From Pseudoalteromonas luteoviolacea (GTDB lineage: Bacteria; Pseudomonadota; Gammaproteobacteria; Enterobacterales; Alteromonadaceae): 64,000 bases of DNA. The notes under the pieces were generated by a model. That model had not been told where the DNA came from. It was given only the letters and a program-made list of their open reading frames with translations, and did no database searches. Below, one piece after another: positions 51,141-58,545 of this stretch; position 1 is the stretch's first letter; each line of letters opens with the position of its first letter. The translations under genes were made by a program, and so were the position numbers. The stretch lies in assembly GCF_018100925.1 (NCBI RefSeq), contig NZ_JAGJEH010000009.1:186001-250000 (forward strand), in the 5' to 3' direction.

Positions 51141-53471
51141 TTATTCACACTTTTTTTTCTGGTCAGGCCAGATGAAAGTACCTATCGCAGGTAACAGCAA
51201 TACAGCACCAAGCATATTCACTAAGAACATAAACGTCAGTAGTATCCCCATATCAACTTGAAACTTTAATGCAGAGAAAATCCAAGTACTCACGCCTATC
51301 GCCAGTGTTATACCCGTAAATAATACAGCACTGCCTCGCTCAGCCAACGCGTTACGATAAGCAGCTGATAAGGGCATACCTTGTTTTAGCTGATTCATCA
51401 TTGAAGATAGGATATAGATACCATAATCGACACCAATTCCTACGCCCAGTGCTATGACTGGTAGCGTGGATACTGTAAGTCCAATTTCCAACTTAACCAT
51501 CAGCGCTTGAGCAAGTGTTGAAACAATATACAAAGGTAATACAACTGCTACTGTTGCGCGTATACTCCTGAAACTGATCAGACACAAAATAATCACCGCA
51601 CCATAAACATAGATCATCATTGGTAATTGTGCAGCCGCGACTGACTCGTTTGTTGCTGCCATCACGCCAATAGGACCAGAAGCCAGCTTAAAACTAACTC
51701 GATCAGTTCCCTCTTCGTTTGCAAACAATTTAATTTGAGACACGACGTGGTCGATGGTTTCAGCTTTGTGATCATCCATGAAGATGATAATCGGCATTAC
51801 GGAGCAATCGCCATTGAGTAGACCCGTACTCGTTTCTACTCTTGAAGTAGCCTGTACTAACGACGCGCCATTTCTAGGCAAAGTTTGCCATTTCAAATTG
51901 CCCTCGTTGTAGCCAGCGTTAACCGCTTGAGCAACAGAGCTCAAAGAAACTGCGGATTGTACGCCATCTAGGTTTTCTACCCGCCACTGGAATTGACTTA
52001 CTCTCTCCATCGTATCATGTTCAGTACAAGCCGCCGGATATGCCTCTACCAACACTTTTAAAATGTCTGATGAGATCTCATATCTATCTGATATCAAGAA
52101 GGTGTCTAAATTATAGCGCGCGTCTTCATGAAGTGCTGGTGCACCCGCATGTAAATCGCCAATGCGCATGTCTTTCGACTGCCAATAACCAAATGCAAAT
52201 AAGCCCGCTGAAATGAGTAGAATAACACTTGCGTACCGTTTATCTGTCGCTAAAACCAAACTCTCTCGCAGTGTAGTGAACACACTATTGGCTTCATTCT
52301 TCCCGTCATCAACCCGGTTCATTTTAGAAGATTTGAAATAAGAGGCCAAAACAGGCAACAGTATTAAGTTGGTGAAGATAATTACCGCAACACCTAAGCT
52401 GGCTGTAATTGCAAGCTCTCGTATAATCCCGATATCAATCGCCAGTAATGTCATAAACCCAATGGTGTCTGATAATAAGGCGATACCACCCGGGATCAAT
52501 AGTGCTTTGAAACTCGCCTCTGCTGCGACTTTACTACTAACACCTTCAGATACCTTTTTGCCTATGGCATTAATCATTTGTACGCCGTGGCTCACACCAA
52601 TGGCAAAAACTAAAAATGGCACTAATATCGACATTGGGTCAAGACCAAAACCAAGTACCGACAACAGACCAAGCTGCCAAACAACAGCGATCAATGAACA
52701 TGCAATTGGTAACAGTGTAAGCTTAAAGCTCTTACAGAACAGCCAAACCATAATAAAAGTAAAAAGAATGGCGATTGCAAAGAAGAACACCACGTCTTTG
52801 GCACCATCAGCGATGTCCCCAGCCATTTTAGCGAAACCGATGATATGAATTGAAACTTTGTCTGTACTAAGCGGATCTCTGATCTCTGACTCAAGTTTTT
52901 TTGCAAATGCTAAAGTGTCCAGCTTCTCTTGAGTTTGTGGGTCGGTCTCCATTAACTGAGCCGATACCATGGCACAAGAATAATCGCTTGCAACCATGCG
53001 GCCAACGACTTTGGCTTTTTCAATATTTTGCTTAACAACCGCTAAACCCGCTTCATCTGCTGTAAAGTTTGCAGGAATAATTGGCCCACCCGCAAAGCCA
53101 TCTTCTACCACTTCAACAAATCGGGCGCTTGGCGCGAATATCGAGTTTACTAGCGGGCGATTAACGCCGGGTATAAAGTAAAGCTGATCATGCACAGCCT
53201 TTAATTGCGAGAAAAATTCTGGATTGAATATGTCGCCATCCGCATCACACACGGAAATTAAAATACTATTGGCACCGCCAAATTGCTTTTCGTGCTTCAA
53301 ATACACCTTCATATAGTCATGATTTAAAGGAATATTTTTATTGAAGGATGCATCCAATTGGATTTGGGTGGACTTAAAGCCTAAAAATAAGGTGGTGAGC
53401 GCAAACAGCGCAATAACCATAAAACGATGTCTGAATACGACGTAAACTAGTTGATTTAATATAGACTGCAT
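51141..53471 (-). CDS. RND superfamily transporter (MMPL type)
   Basis: Inner-membrane transporter of the RND/MMPL superfamily, 776 residues. The layout is one N-terminal helix (FMVIALFALTTLFLGF), a ~180-residue periplasmic loop, five to six helices, a second loop and a last block of helices. The second helix bundle has IALGVGIGVDYGIYILS, with the acidic membrane residue used for proton coupling. Members of this branch move lipids or hydrophobic molecules across the envelope. The start overlaps the stop of the YCF48-like gene by one base (TAATG). It closes a cluster with DUF1302, DUF1329 and YCF48 genes; the substrate is unknown. Confidence 0.92.
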   Translation of the reverse strand: MQSILNQLVYVVFRHRFMVIALFALTTLFLGFKSTQIQLDASFNKNIPLNHDYMKVYLKHEKQFGGANSILISVCDADGDIFNPEFFSQLKAVHDQLYFIPGVNRPLVNSIFAPSARFVEVVEDGFAGGPIIPANFTADEAGLAVVKQNIEKAKVVGRMVASDYSCAMVSAQLMETDPQTQEKLDTLAFAKKLESEIRDPLSTDKVSIHIIGFAKMAGDIADGAKDVVFFFAIAILFTFIMVWLFCKSFKLTLLPIACSLIAVVWQLGLLSVLGFGLDPMSILVPFLVFAIGVSHGVQMINAIGKKVSEGVSSKVAAEASFKALLIPGGIALLSDTIGFMTLLAIDIGIIRELAITASLGVAVIIFTNLILLPVLASYFKSSKMNRVDDGKNEANSVFTTLRESLVLATDKRYASVILLISAGLFAFGYWQSKDMRIGDLHAGAPALHEDARYNLDTFLISDRYEISSDILKVLVEAYPAACTEHDTMERVSQFQWRVENLDGVQSAVSLSSVAQAVNAGYNEGNLKWQTLPRNGASLVQATSRVETSTGLLNGDCSVMPIIIFMDDHKAETIDHVVSQIKLFANEEGTDRVSFKLASGPIGVMAATNESVAAAQLPMMIYVYGAVIILCLISFRSIRATVAVVLPLYIVSTLAQALMVKLEIGLTVSTLPVIALGVGIGVDYGIYILSSMMNQLKQGMPLSAAYRNALAERGSAVLFTGITLAIGVSTWIFSALKFQVDMGILLTFMFLVNMLGAVLLLPAIGTFIWPDQKKKCE

Positions 53472-54469
53472 TAGCGATCAACCTCGATATTTTGAATGCC
53501 TTCTTCTGTTGCAAGTACAAGTTTGCCGTTGTGTACCACTCCAGAGAGAATAGATTTACCGTTCTTCAATTGTCTTGTTTGAACTCTGTCGCCTGTCACC
53601 GTGAAGATAAAACCACTATTAGCCAACATTATTTGATTGTTATTATGTTCAACGATGCTGTTAATCGTCGCCGATTTATCTACCTTAATTGGTGCAAAGG
53701 AAATGTCATCACTCAATGATTGAAAGGTGTTACCACGAAGGCCTGCGACTATCAGTCCACTGTGTTGGTTTTTATTGACTGCAAACAAAGAGCCTGAATA
53801 GAACTCCTCCAGCCTTTCCCAGGTCGCCCCTAAATCATGACTTACAGCAAATAGTCCCATCTCACCAACGAGGTATATACTTTGACCATCAATTAGCATG
53901 CGATTGAAATGGGGCAGTATGAATTGCGTTTCATCTTCATATGCTTGTGGGTCGTCTTGTTTAAGCTCTGCTAAGTAATCGACATCATCGGGATGAACAA
54001 ACTCATTTAAAAAGCGCTTATTCCAGCTCTTTCCGCCGTCTTGAGTTTGATACATCATGCCATACGCACCAATTGCAAAGCCTTGATTGTCGTTAACAAA
54101 CTCAATATCTAAACAGGGCTTTTCTAGATCTGGTAGATATTGTTGAACTTGCCAAGATACGCCACCGTCTGTGGTGTGTAAAATAGACGCATCATGGCCA
54201 CACGCCCACCCTCTTTTCGCCGTAGTAAAATCTACCGCGGTTAATAAAGATTGAATTGGTACGTGTGCTTGTTGCCAACTCGAACCGTCATCACTGAACA
54301 CAATGGTGCCATGCTTTCCTACCGCGACTAATCTATCGCCACTATAGGTTATATCGGTTAGCAAGGTTTTCTCTGGGTGTGCAACTCTCAACGCTTCTTC
54401 GGCGCTGCCAAAAGCTTCACTTTGCATAACGAACACTGCAATCGACGTTGCAATTAACTTCTTAATCAT
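53471..54469 (-). CDS. YCF48/BNR-repeat beta-propeller periplasmic protein
   Basis: A 332-residue exported protein with a signal peptide (LIATSIAVFVMQSEAFGSA). The sequence is a WD40/YVTN-like propeller of the photosystem II stability factor YCF48 type. It has repeated Asp-box motifs such as SDDGSSWQQ, TTDGGVSWQVQ and TQDGGKSWNK, with linking strands IVFS, ILHT, MYQT. In this kind of cluster it is thought to support the RND transporter; the role is not demonstrated. It is separated from the DUF1329 gene by 117 bases that include a hairpin, and it overlaps the RND gene by one base. Confidence 0.9.
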   Translation of the reverse strand: MIKKLIATSIAVFVMQSEAFGSAEEALRVAHPEKTLLTDITYSGDRLVAVGKHGTIVFSDDGSSWQQAHVPIQSLLTAVDFTTAKRGWACGHDASILHTTDGGVSWQVQQYLPDLEKPCLDIEFVNDNQGFAIGAYGMMYQTQDGGKSWNKRFLNEFVHPDDVDYLAELKQDDPQAYEDETQFILPHFNRMLIDGQSIYLVGEMGLFAVSHDLGATWERLEEFYSGSLFAVNKNQHSGLIVAGLRGNTFQSLSDDISFAPIKVDKSATINSIVEHNNNQIMLANSGFIFTVTGDRVQTRQLKNGKSILSGVVHNGKLVLATEEGIQNIEVDR

Positions 54470-54515
54470 TATGAATACTCAAATAAAAAATGTCGTGAAT
54501 GACTGGGGGGATAAA

Positions 54516-54537
54516 GTTGGGCTACAGCAAGCCCAAC
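54516..54537 (-). terminator. Hairpin between the DUF1329 and YCF48-like genes
   Basis: An 8-bp stem (GTTGGGCT / AGCCCAAC) with a 6-base loop and a following TTTAT on the reverse strand. As it lies inside the gene cluster it may act as a partial terminator that sets lower expression of the last two genes. Confidence 0.5.
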
Positions 54538-54586
54538 CTTAATAGAGTGTAGAAAGACCAATTACTTGATCCTAGAAGACGTAATA

Positions 54587-55954
54587 TTAACGTCTTCCCT
54601 CTCGACGAAGTGCGCTTTGAGTAAACTCATTGTCTTGGAAAGACTGCGTAAAATCATACATTTTTTCTTCGTTGTCTAAACCTATGGCTAGATAACGACG
54701 AGAGTTTAAATCGTGATAAACGTCAAGTGTACTCCAGTGAGTTGGTACATCGTAGTAATTGATACCGTGTGCCATCGCTACGCGATACATTTGGTCACGA
54801 TTATCGTACAGATCAGCTACATGAATCTGCCAGCTATCTTCATCGATAAAGAAAACACGCTTTTTATAAATGTGACGTGTGCCTTCTTTGAGGTTTGCCT
54901 CGACAACCCATACACGGTGCTTTTCGTAGCGAACATGTTCAGGGTTGATATGACCGGCTTTCAAAATGTCTTCATACTTAAGAGAGTCACTGTGCAGCTT
55001 ATAGCTGTTGTACGGAATGTACATCTCTTTTTTCCCTTTTAATGTCCAGTTGTAACGGTTTGGTGAACCATTGAACATATCGAAGTCATCTGTTGTACGT
55101 AAGCTATCAGAAGCTGTTCCCGGTGCATCATATGCAACATTTGGCGCACGACGAACACGACGCTGTCCCGTGTTATAGGTCCAAGCTTGACGCGGCGTCA
55201 AAATTTGGTCCATTGTTTCATGAACTAGTAGCGCCGTACCAGCTAGTCGAGCTGGTTCTGTTACTTTCTGCTTAAACTTAAATAGTACGTTAGACTTTTG
55301 CAGCTCTTCTGGCGTTGCACTTGGATCTGAGTACTTTACTAATAATTTTTCATCAAAACCAATAATGTTGTATGAACCAGAAGCCGTTGGCATTGCCTGA
55401 CCACCATTACGAGCGATTGACAGACCACGGTATCTTAACAGGTGGTTCCAAATTGCTTCTAATCCATTTTCAGGGATAGGGAAAGGAATGCCAATTGCGG
55501 TGTTTTTAATACCATTGCCGCCTTCAATTAACTCTGCTGTTGATGCGTACTTCTTGGTCGCATCGTAAACAAATTGCGGATATGCAGCACTGCGTCGCGT
55601 CTGATAAACATTCATTTTGAATGTATCTGGGTATGTTTCAAACAGAGCAATTTGCCCAGGGCTCAAGTTATCCTTGTATTTATCAAGGTTACTCTTATCA
55701 ATAGTAAACAAAACTTTATCATCAGCATATGGGTCTGGATGGTGCATACCTGGTTTAAAGTTAGCTGGTGGCTTAGTAATTCCGCCTGTCCACGATGGGA
55801 TCGTGCCATCTGCGTTACCGGCGACTTCTGCACCAATTGGAGATAAATCTTTGCCTAAACGAGCGACTTCTTCTGGTGTCATTTTCGCTAGTGCAATCGG
55901 AGCAGCCATTATTGTCATTATTGATGCTGCGAGTAGTGTAGGTTTTCTAAACAT
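54587..55954 (-). CDS. DUF1329 family outer-membrane-lipoprotein-sorting-like protein
   Basis: A 455-residue exported protein with a cleavable signal peptide (LLAASIMTIMAAPIALAK). The DUF1329 family shows a LolA/LolB-like lipid-binding fold. Recognisable blocks are ARLGKDLSPIGAEVAGNADGTIPSWTGG at the mature N-terminus, NGIKNTAIGIPFPIPENGLEAIWNHLLRYRG, and QAWTYNTGQRRVRRAPNVAYDAPG. The fold suggests carriage of a hydrophobic compound through the periplasm. It follows the DUF1302 gene by 11 bases. The substrate is not known. Confidence 0.92.
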   Translation of the reverse strand: MFRKPTLLAASIMTIMAAPIALAKMTPEEVARLGKDLSPIGAEVAGNADGTIPSWTGGITKPPANFKPGMHHPDPYADDKVLFTIDKSNLDKYKDNLSPGQIALFETYPDTFKMNVYQTRRSAAYPQFVYDATKKYASTAELIEGGNGIKNTAIGIPFPIPENGLEAIWNHLLRYRGLSIARNGGQAMPTASGSYNIIGFDEKLLVKYSDPSATPEELQKSNVLFKFKQKVTEPARLAGTALLVHETMDQILTPRQAWTYNTGQRRVRRAPNVAYDAPGTASDSLRTTDDFDMFNGSPNRYNWTLKGKKEMYIPYNSYKLHSDSLKYEDILKAGHINPEHVRYEKHRVWVVEANLKEGTRHIYKKRVFFIDEDSWQIHVADLYDNRDQMYRVAMAHGINYYDVPTHWSTLDVYHDLNSRRYLAIGLDNEEKMYDFTQSFQDNEFTQSALRREGRR

Positions 55955-55965
55955 ATCGAAAGCCC

Positions 55966-58083
55966 TTAAATTGAATACTTAATATTAAATGATACAAAGT
56001 CACGGTCTGAGAACGTATTTGTTGCGCCACCGCCCCAGAAAGTGTTGTACCCTAAATCAAATGACCACGCATTTTGATAACTAAAGTTAAGGTTTAGACC
56101 CATTGACTTTCTATCTTCAACAAACAAGAACATAGGATCTGGTGTCGTACCATTCACGTCATGTGAAAATACAACTCTTGGTGAAAAGTTTACGCCAGAG
56201 AAAAGGTTGTTATACTCACCTTTTGCAATGAGACGGTAACCCCAAGAAGAAGCTGTTGGGAATGGATTTACTTCTGGACCATTTGATACAGCTTGGTGAA
56301 TTAAATCGTAGTTACGGCCTTCTACCCCTTCAATTGTGCCACTTCGGCCCGTGCCTGCTACATTTAGACGCAGCTCGTCGTAAGCTGGCATGTCTTTAAT
56401 GGTAACCGCACCGACTTCACCAACCACTGCCCAGCTATCAGCGCCTAATGATGGGCCAAATAAATGCGTCGCGGTAAATTGAAGTTGCATGGTATCTTTT
56501 AGTACGTAACCTTGAGCAACTTCACCAGGCTTAACATAAGCGGTTGCGTCACCTTGACTCAGCTGAGAAAAACCTCTGAAGTCATCTCTAATTCCCGCAG
56601 CAGCTAACTGCTCTACCATACCAGCATAAAGAAGTTCTACATCATCAATTTGTAGCGGCTCATCTTGGCGGTACGCAAATTCACCTGAGAAAGCTGTTTC
56701 GCCAATCGCCGTATTAAAGCTCAGACCATAGAGTTTGATATCTTCAGGATAGACAATCACAGCCTGAGTGAAGGCATTCAGGTTAGTAATGTTGTCCTCA
56801 GTGATCTTATTGCCTTGAATATACTCAAGGTCCTGCATGATTGCGCCAGTGGTAAAGTTAGAAGCTTTACCTGAAATCAGAGGCCTACGGCTGTGGTAAT
56901 TGATATGATAAAGCGCAATCTCTGTATCATTTAACTCAGGCACAAACATACCTAAGCGAATACCAAATTGACCACTATCGTCCGCGTCTGTTTTACCTGC
57001 ATTACCTTTGCCTTTCAGGGCAACACGTGTTGGGTATGCAAGATACATAGAAGACAGCATTTGTCGCGCTTCTGCGCTGTTTAACACACTCTGGTCAGTA
57101 ACATCCAAACCTTGTGCAGCTAGTGCACCAACCCAATTTGCCTGAAGAGAGTTTAATGCTTCAGTTAGGTGGTGTAAGTCAATATCCGGGTTTGACGTAA
57201 AACCAAGTTGCACGTTTTGACCGTAACCATTTGCAGAGGCAAAATCATTTGTTGAGAAATAGCTCCCTGTCGCAGGCAGGCGCGTTTCATGCCATTCATA
57301 CTGATAAAAAGCTTCTAGCGTAATGTTCTCTGTAATACCCAACGAGGCCCAAAGCATACCTACAGGGATAAACGCCTCTTTTAGCTCTGAACCAGGTGCT
57401 TTAAGTCGATCTATATCAACTGGGTTAACGTTTATACCGTGTGAAATTAACGTACTTTCACCCCAGTTAATAACCTGTTGGCCTAAGCGAATTGATAGTG
57501 GGTTATTACCGTCATTTAAATCGAAATCAGCCCAAACAAATGCATCCAGTAGACGCGCATCCGAACAAACTTGCTCTTTCGTGTCGTCATCGGCACAAGG
57601 ATCTACCTGCTGGCCTGACACAGGGTTGCGATATGCGAAATCGCCGTCTTCCATCGCAAAGTCATAAAAATACATGAAGCGAGAGAAGAAACCGTAGTTG
57701 TCTTTAGTTATAGCAAACTCATGGGTTCCTTTGAGCAATTGCGAGAAAGTATCGCCAGAGTCAAAATTTAAATTACCCGCATCACCATTGTTGGAGTATG
57801 CACCAGGCTGACTCCAAACTTGAGAAGAAGAGTATAAAGTGTTGCCTGTAGAGGCATTATAACCAGTCCAATCAAACCTTGGATGGTTACTCTTACCAAT
57901 ATGACCAAAGTCTCTATCTTCTACCCTGATGCTCTGACCATATGAAAACGTCGAATCGAACGTTATTTCAAAATCACCGACCTGGAAATTCGCGGCGTGC
58001 GCATGCATGCCAACACTTCCAAAAATGGCTGCTCCAAGCCCAAGCATAATCTTGTTCTTAGTAAAGCGCGCTTTTTTTATCAT
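55966..58083 (-). CDS. DUF1302 family outer-membrane beta-barrel protein
   Basis: A 705-residue exported protein with a signal peptide ending in HAHAANF. The body consists of alternating hydrophobic strands and ends in aromatic/hydrophobic FNIKYSI, as for an outer-membrane beta barrel. DUF1302 features include FEITFDSTFSYGQSIRVEDRDF near the start and SIRLGQQVINWGESTLISHGINVNPVD-type text at about residues 195-225. It is the first gene of the cluster, with a strong AAGGGGGAG ribosome site, a possible promoter at 58141-58169 and a perfect palindrome further upstream. The barrel may be a channel for a hydrophobic compound; that role is inference. Confidence 0.93.
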   Translation of the reverse strand: MIKKARFTKNKIMLGLGAAIFGSVGMHAHAANFQVGDFEITFDSTFSYGQSIRVEDRDFGHIGKSNHPRFDWTGYNASTGNTLYSSSQVWSQPGAYSNNGDAGNLNFDSGDTFSQLLKGTHEFAITKDNYGFFSRFMYFYDFAMEDGDFAYRNPVSGQQVDPCADDDTKEQVCSDARLLDAFVWADFDLNDGNNPLSIRLGQQVINWGESTLISHGINVNPVDIDRLKAPGSELKEAFIPVGMLWASLGITENITLEAFYQYEWHETRLPATGSYFSTNDFASANGYGQNVQLGFTSNPDIDLHHLTEALNSLQANWVGALAAQGLDVTDQSVLNSAEARQMLSSMYLAYPTRVALKGKGNAGKTDADDSGQFGIRLGMFVPELNDTEIALYHINYHSRRPLISGKASNFTTGAIMQDLEYIQGNKITEDNITNLNAFTQAVIVYPEDIKLYGLSFNTAIGETAFSGEFAYRQDEPLQIDDVELLYAGMVEQLAAAGIRDDFRGFSQLSQGDATAYVKPGEVAQGYVLKDTMQLQFTATHLFGPSLGADSWAVVGEVGAVTIKDMPAYDELRLNVAGTGRSGTIEGVEGRNYDLIHQAVSNGPEVNPFPTASSWGYRLIAKGEYNNLFSGVNFSPRVVFSHDVNGTTPDPMFLFVEDRKSMGLNLNFSYQNAWSFDLGYNTFWGGGATNTFSDRDFVSFNIKYSI

Positions 58084-58140
58084 TATTTCTCCCCCTTATG
58101 GCGGGTAAATCTAATCAAGTTATTGTTTTTTGTTGTCGTA

Positions 58141-58169
58141 ACGATAGAAGCGAAAATCGAAAATTACAA
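58141..58169 (-). promoter_or_regulatory. Possible promoter of the DUF1302 cluster
   Basis: On the reverse strand TTGTAA (58169-58164) and TATCGT (58146-58141) are separated by exactly 17 bases. This would start transcription about 50 bases before the DUF1302 ATG. It is a pattern match only. Confidence 0.4.
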
Positions 58170-58222
58170 ATTTTACGCGTTCGTTCGGTGCATTTTTAAC
58201 TTTTTAGCCCGTCTTTTAACCT

Positions 58223-58240
58223 TGGTAAGACGTCTTACCA
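58223..58240. promoter_or_regulatory. Perfect 18-bp palindrome, probable operator
   Basis: TGGTAAGAC GTCTTACCA is a perfect 9+9 palindrome in the 237-base gap before the DUF1302 gene. It lies about 65 bases upstream of the proposed -35 box, a place typical for an activator site. No T-run follows it, and with no unpaired loop it is not a good terminator. The binding factor is unknown; the half-sites TGGTAAGA resemble those of several dimeric regulator families. Confidence 0.6.
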
Positions 58241-58320
58241 GAATAGTTATAACACGTAATTTAAGTTTAAAACAAACCGAATTAACAAAAATACTTTATC
58301 TCTGAAAGCCTTTTTGCCGA

Positions 58321-58542
58321 TCAAGTCACCTTTTCAAGGGCTATAAATCGATTACTATCGTCAAGTTGCAATCTAAATCGACCACTAACACCAATGCTCG
58401 ATACAAACCGTCTTATATGTGTCGCAGGGAAGCGAATTCGCTTCCCGCCATCTTCCACAACCTGTATATATTCAATGTCACCTTCGTAATAGGCTAAACA
58501 TTGCTCGTAAGTAAGTCTTAAAAAAAAGTAATATTCTTGCAT
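58321..58542 (-). CDS. DUF2835 family protein
   Basis: A 73-residue protein. MQEYYFFLRLTYEQCLAYYEG, VVEDGGKRIRFPATHIRRFVSS and the closing GRFRLQLDDSNRFIALEKV are the DUF2835 signature. The function is unknown. The ATG at 58542 lies three bases after the pepN stop, so it is coupled to pepN, an arrangement kept in Alteromonadales. Confidence 0.92.
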   Translation of the reverse strand: MQEYYFFLRLTYEQCLAYYEGDIEYIQVVEDGGKRIRFPATHIRRFVSSIGVSGRFRLQLDDSNRFIALEKVT

Positions 58543-58545
58543 CAA

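Noticed and set aside
52369..52848. Forward ORF of 159 codons inside the RND gene
   Set aside because: Antisense to a well-conserved membrane domain, no family resemblance; an effect of hydrophobic codon bias.
58223..58240. Palindrome as terminator of DUF2835
   Set aside because: A perfect palindrome without loop and without a T-run on either strand; an operator is more likely.
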